Part shown: one piece after another, positions 10,160 to 19,731 of the stretch | Layout of the letters: every line of letters begins with the position of its first letter | How positions within the stretch are numbered: the stretch's first letter is position 1 | Origin: Segetibacter koreensis DSM 18137 | Lineage (GTDB): Bacteria > Bacteroidota > Bacteroidia > Chitinophagales > Chitinophagaceae | Direction of reading: 5' to 3' | DNA: 64,000 nucleotides | Assembly (NCBI RefSeq): GCF_000374045.1 | Contig: NZ_KB893314.1 | Span: 333,372-397,371 of the forward strand | The notes under the pieces: model-generated | The model's input: only the letters and a program-made list of their open reading frames with translations | Told to the model about the DNA's origin: nothing | Database searches by the model: none | Position numbers and translations under genes: made by a program

Positions 10160-11965
10160 CTACTTACTACTGTATTTAACTTCCTGTTGCAAAGCTTCTA
10201 TAGCATTGGCCAAATAAACAAAAGGGGCATTCCAGTTGATGGCTATTTCGTTAGAAGCATACGAACAGTCTAGGTCTGCAAAAGTAGTTTCAGGTTCTGA
10301 AAACTCGTACTGGCACTTGTCCTGCTTTGCAGGGTTTGGACCACCGGACAACAAACCGGGAACGGGGTCAGTAACGCCATCAGCAACAGATTGACGATGA
10401 TGTGGATGCATGATAGACTTGCTGCCAACACCAGAGAGAAAAGAGTAACCTGTCGCATTTCTACCCAACAGGTAATCGAGATTGGTTAAAGCATTATCAA
10501 TATACTTTTTATGTTTTGTAAGAAAATAAGCATTTATTAATACAATGCCTTGGTTAGCTGCATCAGAGTTACTTCCCCAATGAAAATCTTTTGGAGTCTG
10601 TCCCATAACAGTTTGAAAAGCATTGGCAGGAACATTTGAAATATACTTATCTGCCATTTGTGTCAGTTGCTGCTTAATTGATTGAACATCTTTTTGTGCA
10701 AAAGCCGGCAACTTGTCTTTAAATCGTAATAATGTATAATCCGCCAACATTTCTACATTTCCCCACGATGGCAGTGAAAGATTATCTTTCTTTTGTTTTG
10801 TAAAAAAATCATAGTAGGTCTTGTTCTTTGTTGTAACAAACAATTCTGCTGCTGCCCATGCCCACTCATCTGAAAAGGTTTTATCGCCATAAGCGCCAGT
10901 AGTTATTTTTGGCTCATACTTTTTAGTAATGGCATCCTGGTCGTATTCCATTGCAGCATTTTTTTCAGCCCATTGCCATGCCTTTATCGATGCTGTTAAA
11001 CAACTGTCTGCTAAACCTGGCAACTGCTTTTGATATTTACCTAAAATGCGGCTTGCCTGTGCAGCTACAGCAGCTAGGTCCAACGTCGCTGCCACTCCTT
11101 TTTGTACAACATATCTCGGCGCGGTTGTAATACCCGGCATCACCATACCATCAAAGGCGGCATTCGTACATTTGTTATAAACACCTCCATCATTAGGGTC
11201 TTGCATGGTTAGCATCCAACGAAGATTATAAATAAGTTCATTTAATATATCAGGAACCGCATCGTTGCTTTCAGGAATGTTGGTCTTTAATGTATCAAAA
11301 TATTTTGAAAAGTCTTCATAAGCTGAGAACATAGTTCCCATAGTTATTCCGGAATTTACAACGTACTTATTGTAATCTCCGGCATCGTACCAACCGCCCG
11401 GAGTTGAAATTTTTGTTCCCGCCGGCCTTTGAGTACTTGCCGCGGAAGGATGAATATATACCGCAGTATCAGGATGCCCCGCAGAACGGTGCCATTTGCC
11501 AGCATACTTCTCTTCAAGCGGCATGGAAACCCTCTGGTAGTAATAACCTTTAAGGCCTGCGACAGCCGCTATTTGGTTTACATTGTTTGCGATGTCAAAA
11601 ACATAGGAATGACCGACACCGGGAATAAGAACAACAAATATTCCTTTTTTTTGCAACGATGAAAAATCAGCAATCTTTGTCTTGGTAGATGAATTAGCGG
11701 ATTGCTTTTCTTCACTTAATCTACCTGTAAACAAAGTGTCCCTCAAATTTGTAGAAGTTATGTAAAAAGTTTGTGCATCAGTACTACCTGTTACTACCGC
11801 AATCTTTGGAGCATTGCTATAGTAGCCTAACTGGTTAACTTTTATTCTGTCAGTTACATTTTGTGCTTTCGCAATATTTGTAATAAACAATATAATGGCA
11901 AGAAGCTTGCACCATGAAGGCGGGAAAGAGGAAATACGCACAAAGACTTTTTTGTAAGTTTGCAT
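10160..11965 (-). CDS. Secreted glycoside hydrolase family 9 endoglucanase-type enzyme
   Basis: This 601-residue protein should hydrolyse beta-1,4-glucans by an inverting mechanism. A signal peptide ends near IAKAQ35. An immunoglobulin-like CelD_N domain follows (about 38-125, with IKVNQLGYYSNAPK), and then the (alpha/alpha)6 catalytic domain. Active-site signatures are GGWYDAGDYNKY (Asp194 and Asp197, the base pair), MHPHHRQS near 520 and the acid Glu573 in SNEIAINWNAP. All expected catalytic residues are present. No carbohydrate-binding module or type IX secretion tail is evident. The gene stands alone, back to back with an aldo/keto reductase gene. Substrate could be cellulose, mixed-linkage glucan or a related polymer. 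Confidence 0.94.
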   Translation of the reverse strand: MQTYKKVFVRISSFPPSWCKLLAIILFITNIAKAQNVTDRIKVNQLGYYSNAPKIAVVTGSTDAQTFYITSTNLRDTLFTGRLSEEKQSANSSTKTKIADFSSLQKKGIFVVLIPGVGHSYVFDIANNVNQIAAVAGLKGYYYQRVSMPLEEKYAGKWHRSAGHPDTAVYIHPSAASTQRPAGTKISTPGGWYDAGDYNKYVVNSGITMGTMFSAYEDFSKYFDTLKTNIPESNDAVPDILNELIYNLRWMLTMQDPNDGGVYNKCTNAAFDGMVMPGITTAPRYVVQKGVAATLDLAAVAAQASRILGKYQKQLPGLADSCLTASIKAWQWAEKNAAMEYDQDAITKKYEPKITTGAYGDKTFSDEWAWAAAELFVTTKNKTYYDFFTKQKKDNLSLPSWGNVEMLADYTLLRFKDKLPAFAQKDVQSIKQQLTQMADKYISNVPANAFQTVMGQTPKDFHWGSNSDAANQGIVLINAYFLTKHKKYIDNALTNLDYLLGRNATGYSFLSGVGSKSIMHPHHRQSVADGVTDPVPGLLSGGPNPAKQDKCQYEFSEPETTFADLDCSYASNEIAINWNAPFVYLANAIEALQQEVKYSSK

Positions 11966-12031
11966 GAAACTTTTTTAGTTGTGAAGATAGGGTTGGTGAA
12001 GTGATAGTTTAAACATCATTAATTATTTTTT

Positions 12032-13015
12032 ATGCAATACCGTTCATTTAAAGGAACAAAAGTATCGGAAGTAGGTCTTGGCACATGGCAATTAGGAAGC
12101 GCAGACTGGGGCGTAGTGGATGATAAGGAAGCTTTCTCCATTTTAAAAGCATTTACCTCAAATGGTGGCAATTTTATTGATACCGCCGATGTGTATGGAA
12201 TGGGCATAAGCGAACAGGTAATTGGAAGATTTAAAAAAACAGTAAACGAGCAGTTATATGTCGCCACCAAACTTGGACGCCGAAGTGATAAAGGATTTGG
12301 GTGGCCTGCAAACTTTACATACGATGGCATGAAGCGCCAGGTAGAAAGTTCGTTGGAGAACCTTGATGTGCCCCAGTTATTTCTGGAGCAACTGCATTGC
12401 ATACCAACAGACGAACTGCGCAAGGGGGATGTATTTAAACACTTGCGTAAACTACAAAACGAAAAATATATTGGGCATTGGGGTGTAAGTGTAGAAACAA
12501 GCGAAGAAGCATTAATATGTCTTGAGCAGGAAGGCCTTGCTTCGCTGCAAATTATCTTCAATCTTTTCAGGCAACACATAGCGGATGAAATATTTGCCAA
12601 AGCAAAAGAGAGAGACGTGGCAATAATTGTTCGTGTGCCGCTTGCAAGTGGATTGTTAACCGGCAAATTTGATGAAAGTACCCGATTTGCAGAAAAAGAC
12701 CATCGAAACTTTAATGCTGATGGACAGGCTTTTAACGCAGGCGAAACTTTTTCGGGAATTGAATTTTCGAAAGGTATAAAATTATCTCGCAAAATAGCAG
12801 CAATGCTACCAGATGAACGTATGGCTCAATGGGCCATTAGATGGATACTTGACCATCCTGAAGTAACAACAGTTATACCAGGCGCGAGTAAAGTATCGCA
12901 GGTTGAAAGCAATGTAGCAGCATCTGGTCTAAAACCATTGCCGGAAGAAACACATCTTAAGTTGCGAGATTTGTATAATGAAAAGATAAAACCAATAATA
13001 AGGGGACATTATTAA
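12032..13015 (+). CDS. Aldo/keto reductase
   Basis: This 327-residue NAD(P)H-dependent oxidoreductase of the AKR superfamily reduces carbonyl groups in the cytoplasm. The catalytic tetrad is visible: Asp50 in NFIDTADVYG, Tyr55, Lys80 in YVATKLG and His122 in LEQLHCIP. The C-terminal coenzyme-binding segment TTVIPGASKVSQVESNV is intact. It most resembles the YajO/Tas-like group that prefers NADPH. The physiological substrate is unknown and the neighbours give no clue. It converges on an acetyltransferase gene across a shared hairpin terminator. Confidence 0.93.
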   Translation: MQYRSFKGTKVSEVGLGTWQLGSADWGVVDDKEAFSILKAFTSNGGNFIDTADVYGMGISEQVIGRFKKTVNEQLYVATKLGRRSDKGFGWPANFTYDGMKRQVESSLENLDVPQLFLEQLHCIPTDELRKGDVFKHLRKLQNEKYIGHWGVSVETSEEALICLEQEGLASLQIIFNLFRQHIADEIFAKAKERDVAIIVRVPLASGLLTGKFDESTRFAEKDHRNFNADGQAFNAGETFSGIEFSKGIKLSRKIAAMLPDERMAQWAIRWILDHPEVTTVIPGASKVSQVESNVAASGLKPLPEETHLKLRDLYNEKIKPIIRGHY

Positions 13016-13041
13016 TTTTACATAGTAAAACTGTAGTCTAA

Positions 13042-13084
13042 ATAACAAAGGAAGTCAGAATGTGTTTCTGCTTTCCTTTGTTAT
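13042..13084. terminator. Bidirectional terminator
   Basis: ATAACAAAGGAAGTCAGAA pairs with TTTCTGCTTTCCTTTGTTAT with two imperfect positions and a 4-base loop. It lies between the convergent aldo/keto reductase and acetyltransferase genes. Confidence 0.7.
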
Positions 13085-13138
13085 CTATATTCAATAAAAG
13101 TTCAAACCAATGTTTACTGTAAAAGCTAACATTAAAAG

Positions 13139-13627
13139 CTACAACAATAACTGCATAAATATTAAATCAAGCCAACGGTCAAACTTATAACCCACTTCAC
13201 GTAATCTTCCCACTTCTACAAAGCCGAACTTGCTGTGAAATTTGCAGCTGCCTTCATTTTCAGCATCTATGCCCGCTATTAATGTATGAAAACCCTGATG
13301 TTTTGCCAGTGCAATTAATCTTTCAAGTAACTCCCCTCCCCTTCCACAGCCTCTAAATCCATTAGCAATATAAATAGAATGTTCAGCGCTAAACTTATAT
13401 GCATCCCAAGCTCTAAAAATACCGTAACTGCCAAAACCTATTATTTTTCCTTCTAATTCCCCGACGATCACGGGAAAGTTGTCACTTTGTTTTTTTGCAA
13501 ACCAGTTATTTACATATTCACATGTTCTTGCATTATAATCATAGATAGCAGTGGAATTGAGAATAGCATCGTTCATTATTTCTAAAATCACCGGTAAATC
13601 TTCCTTTACAGCTTCTCTTATTTTCAT
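13139..13627 (-). CDS. GNAT-family N-acetyltransferase, phosphinothricin acetyltransferase-like
   Basis: This 162-residue GCN5-related acetyltransferase transfers an acetyl group from acetyl-CoA to an amine. The N-terminus MKIREAVKEDLPVILEIMND and the acetyl-CoA loop RGCGRGGELL (about residues 93-102) are typical. The block HTLIAGIDAENEGSCKFHSK and the ending FVEVGRLREVGYKFDRWLD match the phosphinothricin/methionine sulfoximine acetyltransferase subgroup. The subgroup often acts on methionine sulfone or related amino acids, so the true substrate is uncertain. A single-gene unit is likely. Confidence 0.88.
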   Translation of the reverse strand: MKIREAVKEDLPVILEIMNDAILNSTAIYDYNARTCEYVNNWFAKKQSDNFPVIVGELEGKIIGFGSYGIFRAWDAYKFSAEHSIYIANGFRGCGRGGELLERLIALAKHQGFHTLIAGIDAENEGSCKFHSKFGFVEVGRLREVGYKFDRWLDLIFMQLLL

Positions 13628-13912
13628 CTTTTAAGGGTTTGTGAAACGAATTCTTACTTCAGCCCAAATGCACGTAACATTTATCAAAGCTAGCGTCTTG
13701 CAAGCATGTCAATCTAACAAAAAAATAAGAAATAAATTTTACAGGACAATTATTGTTACATAAAGCAGAAAGTGGTGGCTACAGTGCACATTTATCACGT
13801 TCGTCTTATCCTACTTTCCAGCCAGGTGTTGATAATAAAACCTTAAAAACTTTTATCGGCTTCAAATTCACGATTCATTATAAGAGGCATGGTTTACATT
13901 CGTATTTAAATT

Positions 13913-14932
13913 ATGAAAATGCGCGGTTTTTTGTTGGGTTTATTATTTATTTTCTCTCTGTCTGTTTCAGCTCAAAGTCTGTCTAAATCCAATTTTAATC
14001 AATTAAAAAAAATGGAAGACAGTATGAAAATCTATGGTCGTAAAATGATTATGGAAAAGACTGCGTCGCAACGTTTCATTGCTGACAGCGTTTTTATACG
14101 CATGCTTGTGAGGTCTTTAAAAACTCCTTACTCTTTTAATTATCCATTCGATTCGCTTCAAACTGTTTCAAATATTTATGCCCCTGACAGTACATTTCGC
14201 ATTTTCTCATGGCAGTTTACAAGAGACGATGATTACTATCGTCAACGAGGTGCTATTCAAATGAAAACAGCTGATGGTTCTCTAAAGTTATTTCCCCTGC
14301 TCGACATGAGCGATTTTACCAAGGCGCCGCAGGATTCAATAAGAACAGGGCAAAACTGGATAGGCGCTATCTATTACGGTATAGTTATGAAGACATTCAA
14401 TAATAAAAAATATTATACGCTTTTAGGTTTCGACGACAACAATATGCGAAGTACTAAGAAGTGGATTGAGGTTTTAACCTTTAATGAAAATGGAAAGCCT
14501 GTATTTGGCGGGCCTTATTTCACCGTATTAAAAGATAGCTTAAATGCTTCAACTACACCTGCCAGGTATTGCATGGAATATAAAAAACAGGGCAATGCAA
14601 GAATGAACTACGACAAGGATATGGATATGATAGTTTATGACCATCTTGTAAGTGAAAGCAATGAGCCATCAAAGGCCTATACACTTATTCCTGACGGAGA
14701 CTACCAGGGTTTTAAATGGGACAATGGCAAGTGGATTCAGATCGATAAAATATTCAACTACAAATTGAATGATGGACAAGCGCCTGTTCCTGCTCCGCTA
14801 AAAGATGCAACTGGTAAATCTAACGAGTCGAAACTGATGCAGCAATCGGAAAAAAACCGTGAAAGTCAGCGGCCTTCCAGACCGCAATCTCCGTCTAACA
14901 AACAGCGAAAACAAGACGAGGAATCATACTGA
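13913..14932 (+). CDS. Exported protein of unknown function
   Basis: This 339-residue protein has a signal peptide ending SVSAQS, so it is exported. I do not recognise a characterised domain. The middle looks like a mixed beta-rich fold with recurring aromatic motifs (FRIFSWQFTRDDDYY, NWIGAIYYGIVMK, KYYTLLGFDDNNM). The last 45 residues are Lys, Ser, Gln, Pro and Arg-rich and look disordered. Residues from the motif IFSWQF onward resemble conserved hypothetical proteins of Bacteroidota as I remember them, but no function follows. Start ATG at 13913; the ATG two codons later is equally possible. Confidence 0.75.
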   Translation: MKMRGFLLGLLFIFSLSVSAQSLSKSNFNQLKKMEDSMKIYGRKMIMEKTASQRFIADSVFIRMLVRSLKTPYSFNYPFDSLQTVSNIYAPDSTFRIFSWQFTRDDDYYRQRGAIQMKTADGSLKLFPLLDMSDFTKAPQDSIRTGQNWIGAIYYGIVMKTFNNKKYYTLLGFDDNNMRSTKKWIEVLTFNENGKPVFGGPYFTVLKDSLNASTTPARYCMEYKKQGNARMNYDKDMDMIVYDHLVSESNEPSKAYTLIPDGDYQGFKWDNGKWIQIDKIFNYKLNDGQAPVPAPLKDATGKSNESKLMQQSEKNRESQRPSRPQSPSNKQRKQDEESY

Positions 14933-14981
14933 TAACGCGTGAACCTTTATAAGTGGAAAGAAGCCAGAATAAATGCAAAAA

Positions 14982-15377
14982 CTATTGATTGTTTGTTTTT
15001 GCTCTCTTTTCCATCATTTCCTTATAAACCGGAACATAATCGTATGTCGGATAGAATTCGGTAGAGAAAGCTCCCCATGCGCCTTTTTCTATTGAAAGAT
15101 TTAATGTACGTAAATCTTTAGGTGTAATTTTAAGCGTTACGACCTGGCCAATTCCCATCATTACATACCACGATACTACTCTGGCCTGCTTAGGAGGAAA
15201 CATATCCCATAACTTATTTTCTTCCTGCTTTTTTTGTATTTCGGCAAGGCTCTTATCCTGTTGATGTTTGAGAAAAACAGTGATCATTATAGAGTCAGCA
15301 CCAAGGTCTTTTGTTGTTTGGGCAAAAGCTGTTGTGGTAAAGAAAATAATAAATAAGAATTGGATAACTGCTTTCAT
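14982..15377 (-). CDS. Small exported protein of unknown function
   Basis: This 131-residue protein has a signal peptide ending in AFAQT and a compact mature domain containing MITVFLKHQQDK, FPPKQARVVSWYVMMGIG and AWGAFSTEFYPTYDY. The pattern suggests a small alpha/beta (possibly ferredoxin-like) fold, but I cannot name a family. The ATG at 15377 gives a standard signal peptide; an ATG three codons upstream (15386) is an alternative. It converges with the preceding 339-residue protein gene, 49 bases away, with no clear terminator between them. Confidence 0.7.
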   Translation of the reverse strand: MKAVIQFLFIIFFTTTAFAQTTKDLGADSIMITVFLKHQQDKSLAEIQKKQEENKLWDMFPPKQARVVSWYVMMGIGQVVTLKITPKDLRTLNLSIEKGAWGAFSTEFYPTYDYVPVYKEMMEKRAKTNNQ

Positions 15378-15474
15378 CTTTAGCATTTTATAACTTGAAT
15401 TACCATAATTGTTCCTTCAGTAAAATTAGAAAAGATGAAAACGTTGCTGGCCCATTGCTACGGGATAATTTATT

Positions 15475-16491
15475 TTATTCCTGACCGATCAATCTTCCTC
15501 TGATTGTTAGCACATCCTGGCTGGTCACGTCTCCTTTTTCAAAGAGTTTGCCGTAGGCTGCGGAAGCAGCAAAATCTATTATCTCTTGCTGAGATTGATT
15601 TTTGTATAAGCCATAAATTAACCCGGCCATAAAACAATCTCCACTTCCGACTTTATCTACAATGGTATCGGCAAAAAACTCTTTTGATGACGATTGTGTT
15701 CCATCTTGATAGAGGGCAGTAAAATACCTTATCCCATCCTTATGGTCAAATCTGAAAGTATTTGCAACCGTTTTACACTTAGAGAATTTTTGCTGTATTT
15801 GTTGGGACGAAGTAAGGGAATGATGTAGATAACTTTCTTTTGAAGAATTGTCGTGAATATTTTCTTCTACATCAATACCTAACAAAGTATTCGCTGCCCA
15901 TACGTTGCCCATTATAACATCACAATACTGAACAAGTGATGGCATTACTTCAACAGGTCTTTTTCCATATTGCCAGAGCTTGGACCGATAATTAAGATCG
16001 ACTGAAATAGTTATTCCTTTTCCCGAGGCAGCTTTTAAAGCCTCTTCACAAACGGCTGCTGCATCTTCACTTACTGCGGGGCTAATAGCACTGAAATGAA
16101 ACCACAATACATTCTTAAAAGCTTCATCCCAATTTATCATTCCAGGTTTTAAATCGGCAAAAGATGAATGCGCTCTGTCATATATAACCCCGGCATGTTT
16201 TAAATCAGCGCCTTGAGGCAAGTAATAAATACCGAGCCTGTTTCCACTAAAATGAAAGGCTGAAGTGTCGATGCCCTTTTGCTGTATATCAGCAATAATT
16301 TCTTGTGAAAGATAATTATCGGGCATAGCACTGCAATACATAACAGGTATATTCCACTTAGACAATGCAGTTGCAACGTTCAGTTCAGCACCACCTATAA
16401 AGGCCGACATCCGGTGGTGCCGAAGCCATCCTCCCTGCAATTCTGGTGATAAACGAAGTAATATCTCGCCAAAACAAAAAACATTGCTCAT
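15475..16491 (-). CDS. kdgK: PfkB-family sugar kinase, probable 2-dehydro-3-deoxygluconokinase
   Basis: The 338-residue ribokinase-family enzyme probably phosphorylates 2-keto-3-deoxygluconate (KDG) at the expense of ATP, giving KDPG for the Entner-Doudoroff aldolase. Family signatures are MSNVFCFGEILLRLSP at the start, the sugar-binding FIGGAELNVA, and DKVGSGDCFMAGLIYG, where Asp285 is the catalytic base and the anion hole is GSGD rather than GAGD. Its ATG overlaps the stop codon of the upstream aldehyde dehydrogenase gene by one base (TAATG), a sign of translational coupling. The uxaC context supports the KDG assignment over fructokinase. Confidence 0.85.
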   Translation of the reverse strand: MSNVFCFGEILLRLSPELQGGWLRHHRMSAFIGGAELNVATALSKWNIPVMYCSAMPDNYLSQEIIADIQQKGIDTSAFHFSGNRLGIYYLPQGADLKHAGVIYDRAHSSFADLKPGMINWDEAFKNVLWFHFSAISPAVSEDAAAVCEEALKAASGKGITISVDLNYRSKLWQYGKRPVEVMPSLVQYCDVIMGNVWAANTLLGIDVEENIHDNSSKESYLHHSLTSSQQIQQKFSKCKTVANTFRFDHKDGIRYFTALYQDGTQSSSKEFFADTIVDKVGSGDCFMAGLIYGLYKNQSQQEIIDFAASAAYGKLFEKGDVTSQDVLTIRGRLIGQE

Positions 16492-18116
16492 TAGAATATA
16501 AACTTTGTACTTAAAAAGTTTGAATCTTCTCCGCTTACAATTTCGTTTAACAGATTCTTATTGTGCTCGTTTAGCTTTGTTGCTACTAAAGAACGTATTG
16601 AGAAGGACCTTAAGGCATCTACAACTGACAAGGTTCCTTCAGCACTGTCTTTGCGACCCGTAAATGGAAATACATCTGGTCCCCGCTGACATTGCGCGTT
16701 TATATTTACCCTGCTCACCTGGTTAACAAGGATATCGATAGAAGATGCTACCTCTGCGCTGTCGTTGCTAAAAATACTCACTTGCTGACCATGAGTAGAA
16801 TCAATGAGGTACTCAATAGGCTCTTCCATGCTCTCATAAGGAACAACAGGAATGATTGGGCCAAACTGCTCTTCGCGGTACAACTTCATTTTGCTGTTTA
16901 CAGGATAAACGATAGCCGGATAAAAGAATGACTCTACAGTAGCGCCACCATTTTCATTTATAACAGATGCCCCGTTTTGCCTCGCATCTTCCAGGCATTC
17001 CTGCAGGTATCCCGGTTTATTAGGTTCGGGCAAAGGAGTTAATGAAACACCTTTTACCCATGGCATTCCAAATTTCAGCTCGGAAACTTCTTCCGTCAAT
17101 TGCTTTAAAAACTCTTCGGCGATTGTTTTATGAACAAAGATTATTTTTAGCGCTGTACAACGTTGCCCGTTAAAGGATAAAGCACCAAGCACTGTCTCCT
17201 GTACTGCCAGTTTTATATCTGCATTTGCTGTAACGATAGCCGCATTTTTGGCATCCAGACCTAAAATGGCTCTAAGCCTGTTTACTTTAGGATGTAGTTT
17301 CTTCAATTCATTAGCAACTTTACTGGAGCCAATAAGTGTAAGTACATTAATCTTTCCTGACTTCATAAGATCTGGAACGATAGTATTACCTCTGCCGTAA
17401 ATAGTGTTTACAACTCCCTTGGGAAAACAATCTCTAAATGCAGGCAATAATGGAAAATGCAGTAAAGTGCCATGTTTCGGAGGTTTGAACAACAAAGTAT
17501 TACCCATAATAATGGCGGGAATAAGTGTTGTAAAGGTTTCATTTAAAGGGTAGTTAAAGGGTCCCATACACAGCACAACCCCTAAAGGCGAACGCCGGAT
17601 TTGCGCAACAATTCCCTGCTCAATATTAAAACGTGAAGAATCTCTGTCAATATCTTTGAGAGCATCAATAGTAGCATAAATATACTCAACGGTACGATCA
17701 AATTCTTTTACTGAATCAGCGTATGATTTTCCTATTTCCCACATGATGAGTTTTACTACTATATCCTTTTGCTCGATCATTTTGCCCGTAAAATTTTCTA
17801 CACATGCAATTCGATCGGCAACGCTCATGGTGGGCCACTTTCCTCGCCCGTTGTCATAAGCAGCTACAGCAGCATCCAGTGCCTCCATAGCTTCAGCCTG
17901 TGTACATACAGGATATGTTCCTATAAGCTTTCTTTTCAATCCTTCACTTGTAGGAACGCATATGGGTGAGTATACTTCATGTACAGCCCCATCCCATTGT
18001 TTCATTTCACCATTTGATAAGTAGGTTTTTTGGTGTACCTCAGAAGGCAGCTTAAATTCTGCAGGTATTTCTTCTTCCGTAACGAAGATATTTTCAAGTT
18101 GTTCAGAAAAGGTCAT
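16491..18116 (-). CDS. NADP-dependent glyceraldehyde-3-phosphate dehydrogenase-like aldehyde dehydrogenase
   Basis: This 541-residue aldehyde dehydrogenase resembles non-phosphorylating GapN, which oxidises glyceraldehyde 3-phosphate to 3-phosphoglycerate with NADP. The oxyanion-hole segment MGPFNYPLN, the cofactor lysine in LFKPPK (Lys211) and the catalytic Cys320 in FNGQRCTALK are present. The general-base glutamate is not: the LELGGK motif reads LGLDAK, and the residue exactly 34 before the cysteine is Gly286. Asp288 lies two residues on. It overlaps kdgK by one base and follows uxaC, which fits oxidising the glyceraldehyde 3-phosphate released by KDPG aldolase. The exact substrate is inferred. 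Confidence 0.85.
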   Translation of the reverse strand: MTFSEQLENIFVTEEEIPAEFKLPSEVHQKTYLSNGEMKQWDGAVHEVYSPICVPTSEGLKRKLIGTYPVCTQAEAMEALDAAVAAYDNGRGKWPTMSVADRIACVENFTGKMIEQKDIVVKLIMWEIGKSYADSVKEFDRTVEYIYATIDALKDIDRDSSRFNIEQGIVAQIRRSPLGVVLCMGPFNYPLNETFTTLIPAIIMGNTLLFKPPKHGTLLHFPLLPAFRDCFPKGVVNTIYGRGNTIVPDLMKSGKINVLTLIGSSKVANELKKLHPKVNRLRAILGLDAKNAAIVTANADIKLAVQETVLGALSFNGQRCTALKIIFVHKTIAEEFLKQLTEEVSELKFGMPWVKGVSLTPLPEPNKPGYLQECLEDARQNGASVINENGGATVESFFYPAIVYPVNSKMKLYREEQFGPIIPVVPYESMEEPIEYLIDSTHGQQVSIFSNDSAEVASSIDILVNQVSRVNINAQCQRGPDVFPFTGRKDSAEGTLSVVDALRSFSIRSLVATKLNEHNKNLLNEIVSGEDSNFLSTKFIF

Positions 18117-18196
18117 TTGCAGCAGTTAGTATTTTATTAATTAAAATAAACAAATTCGTTTTAAGAATCTGATTTGGATAAAAAGTGAAGATAAGT

Positions 18197-19639
18197 TTAA
18201 AAAACTTTTTCCCCCACTTTTGCTGTTTTATCAATTTGTTGCCAATTAAAATAATTTTTTGCGTTGTTAAAACAGATGTCCTGAATAACCTTACCTACCC
18301 ACTCAATATCATCGGGCAATTCGCCGTTTTCAATTTCTTCTCCAAAAAGATTACATAAAATTCTGCGGAAATATTCGTGTCTTGGAAATGAAAGAAAACT
18401 CCTGCTGTCGGTAAGCATACCAACAAAACGACTTAAAAGGCCCATGTTTGATAATGCATTTATCTGCTTCACCATTCCGTCTTTCTGATCGAGAAACCAC
18501 CATGCCGAACCCCACTGAATCTTTCCTGCGACGGATCCATCATTAAAGTTGCCAACCATAGTGGCCATCAATTCATTATTTGCGGGGTTAAGGTTATAAA
18601 GAATTGTCTTTGTAAGATGATTGTTGCTGTCAAGCGTGCTAAAAAACTTTGAAAGCGATTTACCATGAGAAAAGTCTCCTATAGAATCCCAACCGGTATC
18701 AGGCCCTAATTCACTAAATTTACGAATGTTATTATTTCTTAAAGCTCCGAGATGATATTGCTGCACCCATCCCTTCTCATTATCCCACTCGGCAAACTGA
18801 ATAAGCATTGCAGATTTAAACTTTCGTTTTTCCAGTTCTGTTAATTCTTTACCTGACCGGATTGTATTAAATATTGCTTCAATTTCTATATCATCGTATT
18901 CTTCTGCATACATCTCTTCCAGGCCATGATCAGAGACGCTGCACCCGTTAGAGGCAAAAAAATCGTGTCTTGCTTTTAAAGCATCAAGATAACTGGTGAA
19001 AGAATCGATGGAGATGTTTGCCGCGCTTTCCAATCGTTGAAGATAATTATTGAAAATGGTGTGATTATCAACGTTCATTGCATTATCTGGCCTGAAAGCA
19101 GGAAGAACAGGAATTTCAAACCCATCGGATTTTAATTGCTGATGAAACTCTAAATTATCCGCAGGATCATCGGTGGTACAAACAAGTGTCACATTCATTT
19201 TACGAAGAAGATTTCTAACCGAAAATTCCTGAGTTTGTAATTTTGCGGTACATTCTTCATAAATTCTTTTTGCAGACTTTTCATTTAATATTTCGCTCAC
19301 GTTAAAATAGCGCTGCAACTCCAAATGTGTCCACTGGTACAAAGGATTTCGTAAAGTGTAAGGCACCGTTTCCGCCCACTTAGCAAACTTTTCATAATCC
19401 GGTTTATCGCCAGTGCAGTAACTTTCATCAACACCATTTGTCCGCATTGCCCTCCATTTATAATGGTCCCCATACAGCCATATTTGAGTAAGATTTGCAA
19501 ATTTTAAATCTGCCGCAATTTGTGCCGGAGGAAGGTGACAATGATAATCTATAATGGGCATCTCTTTGGCAAAATCATGGTAAAGGCGCTCAGCAGTTTT
19601 ATTATTCAACAAAAAGTTTTCGTCAATGAATTTTTTCAT
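18197..19639 (-). CDS. uxaC: Glucuronate isomerase (uronate isomerase)
   Basis: This enzyme interconverts D-glucuronate and D-fructuronate (or galacturonate and tagaturonate), the first step of hexuronate breakdown. The 480-residue length and the sequence PIIDYHCHLPP (metal-binding His-x-His), VTLVCTTDDPADNL, the RHDFF segment near residue 220 and DSRSFLSFPRHEYFRR near the C-terminus are characteristic. It heads the run uxaC, aldehyde dehydrogenase, kdgK on the minus strand, 80 bases ahead of the dehydrogenase gene. The uxuA/uxuB steps and the KDPG aldolase are not in the window. Confidence 0.97.
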   Translation of the reverse strand: MKKFIDENFLLNNKTAERLYHDFAKEMPIIDYHCHLPPAQIAADLKFANLTQIWLYGDHYKWRAMRTNGVDESYCTGDKPDYEKFAKWAETVPYTLRNPLYQWTHLELQRYFNVSEILNEKSAKRIYEECTAKLQTQEFSVRNLLRKMNVTLVCTTDDPADNLEFHQQLKSDGFEIPVLPAFRPDNAMNVDNHTIFNNYLQRLESAANISIDSFTSYLDALKARHDFFASNGCSVSDHGLEEMYAEEYDDIEIEAIFNTIRSGKELTELEKRKFKSAMLIQFAEWDNEKGWVQQYHLGALRNNNIRKFSELGPDTGWDSIGDFSHGKSLSKFFSTLDSNNHLTKTILYNLNPANNELMATMVGNFNDGSVAGKIQWGSAWWFLDQKDGMVKQINALSNMGLLSRFVGMLTDSRSFLSFPRHEYFRRILCNLFGEEIENGELPDDIEWVGKVIQDICFNNAKNYFNWQQIDKTAKVGEKVF

Positions 19640-19731
19640 ATGAAAAGCTTTAAACGTTATTAATTGTTTTAAAAAAAGTATTTAATGCTTCCTTATACTT
19701 TTTGTAAAACTACCATTCAAAGCCTACTATT

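Noticed and set aside
10010-10273. An 87-codon plus-strand frame
   Set aside because: It runs into the C-terminal coding region of the GH9 gene on the other strand and has no recognisable product.
13753-13986. A 77-codon plus-strand frame ahead of the 339-residue exported protein
   Set aside because: It begins with TTG and overlaps the real gene's start in another frame; composition is unlike coding DNA.
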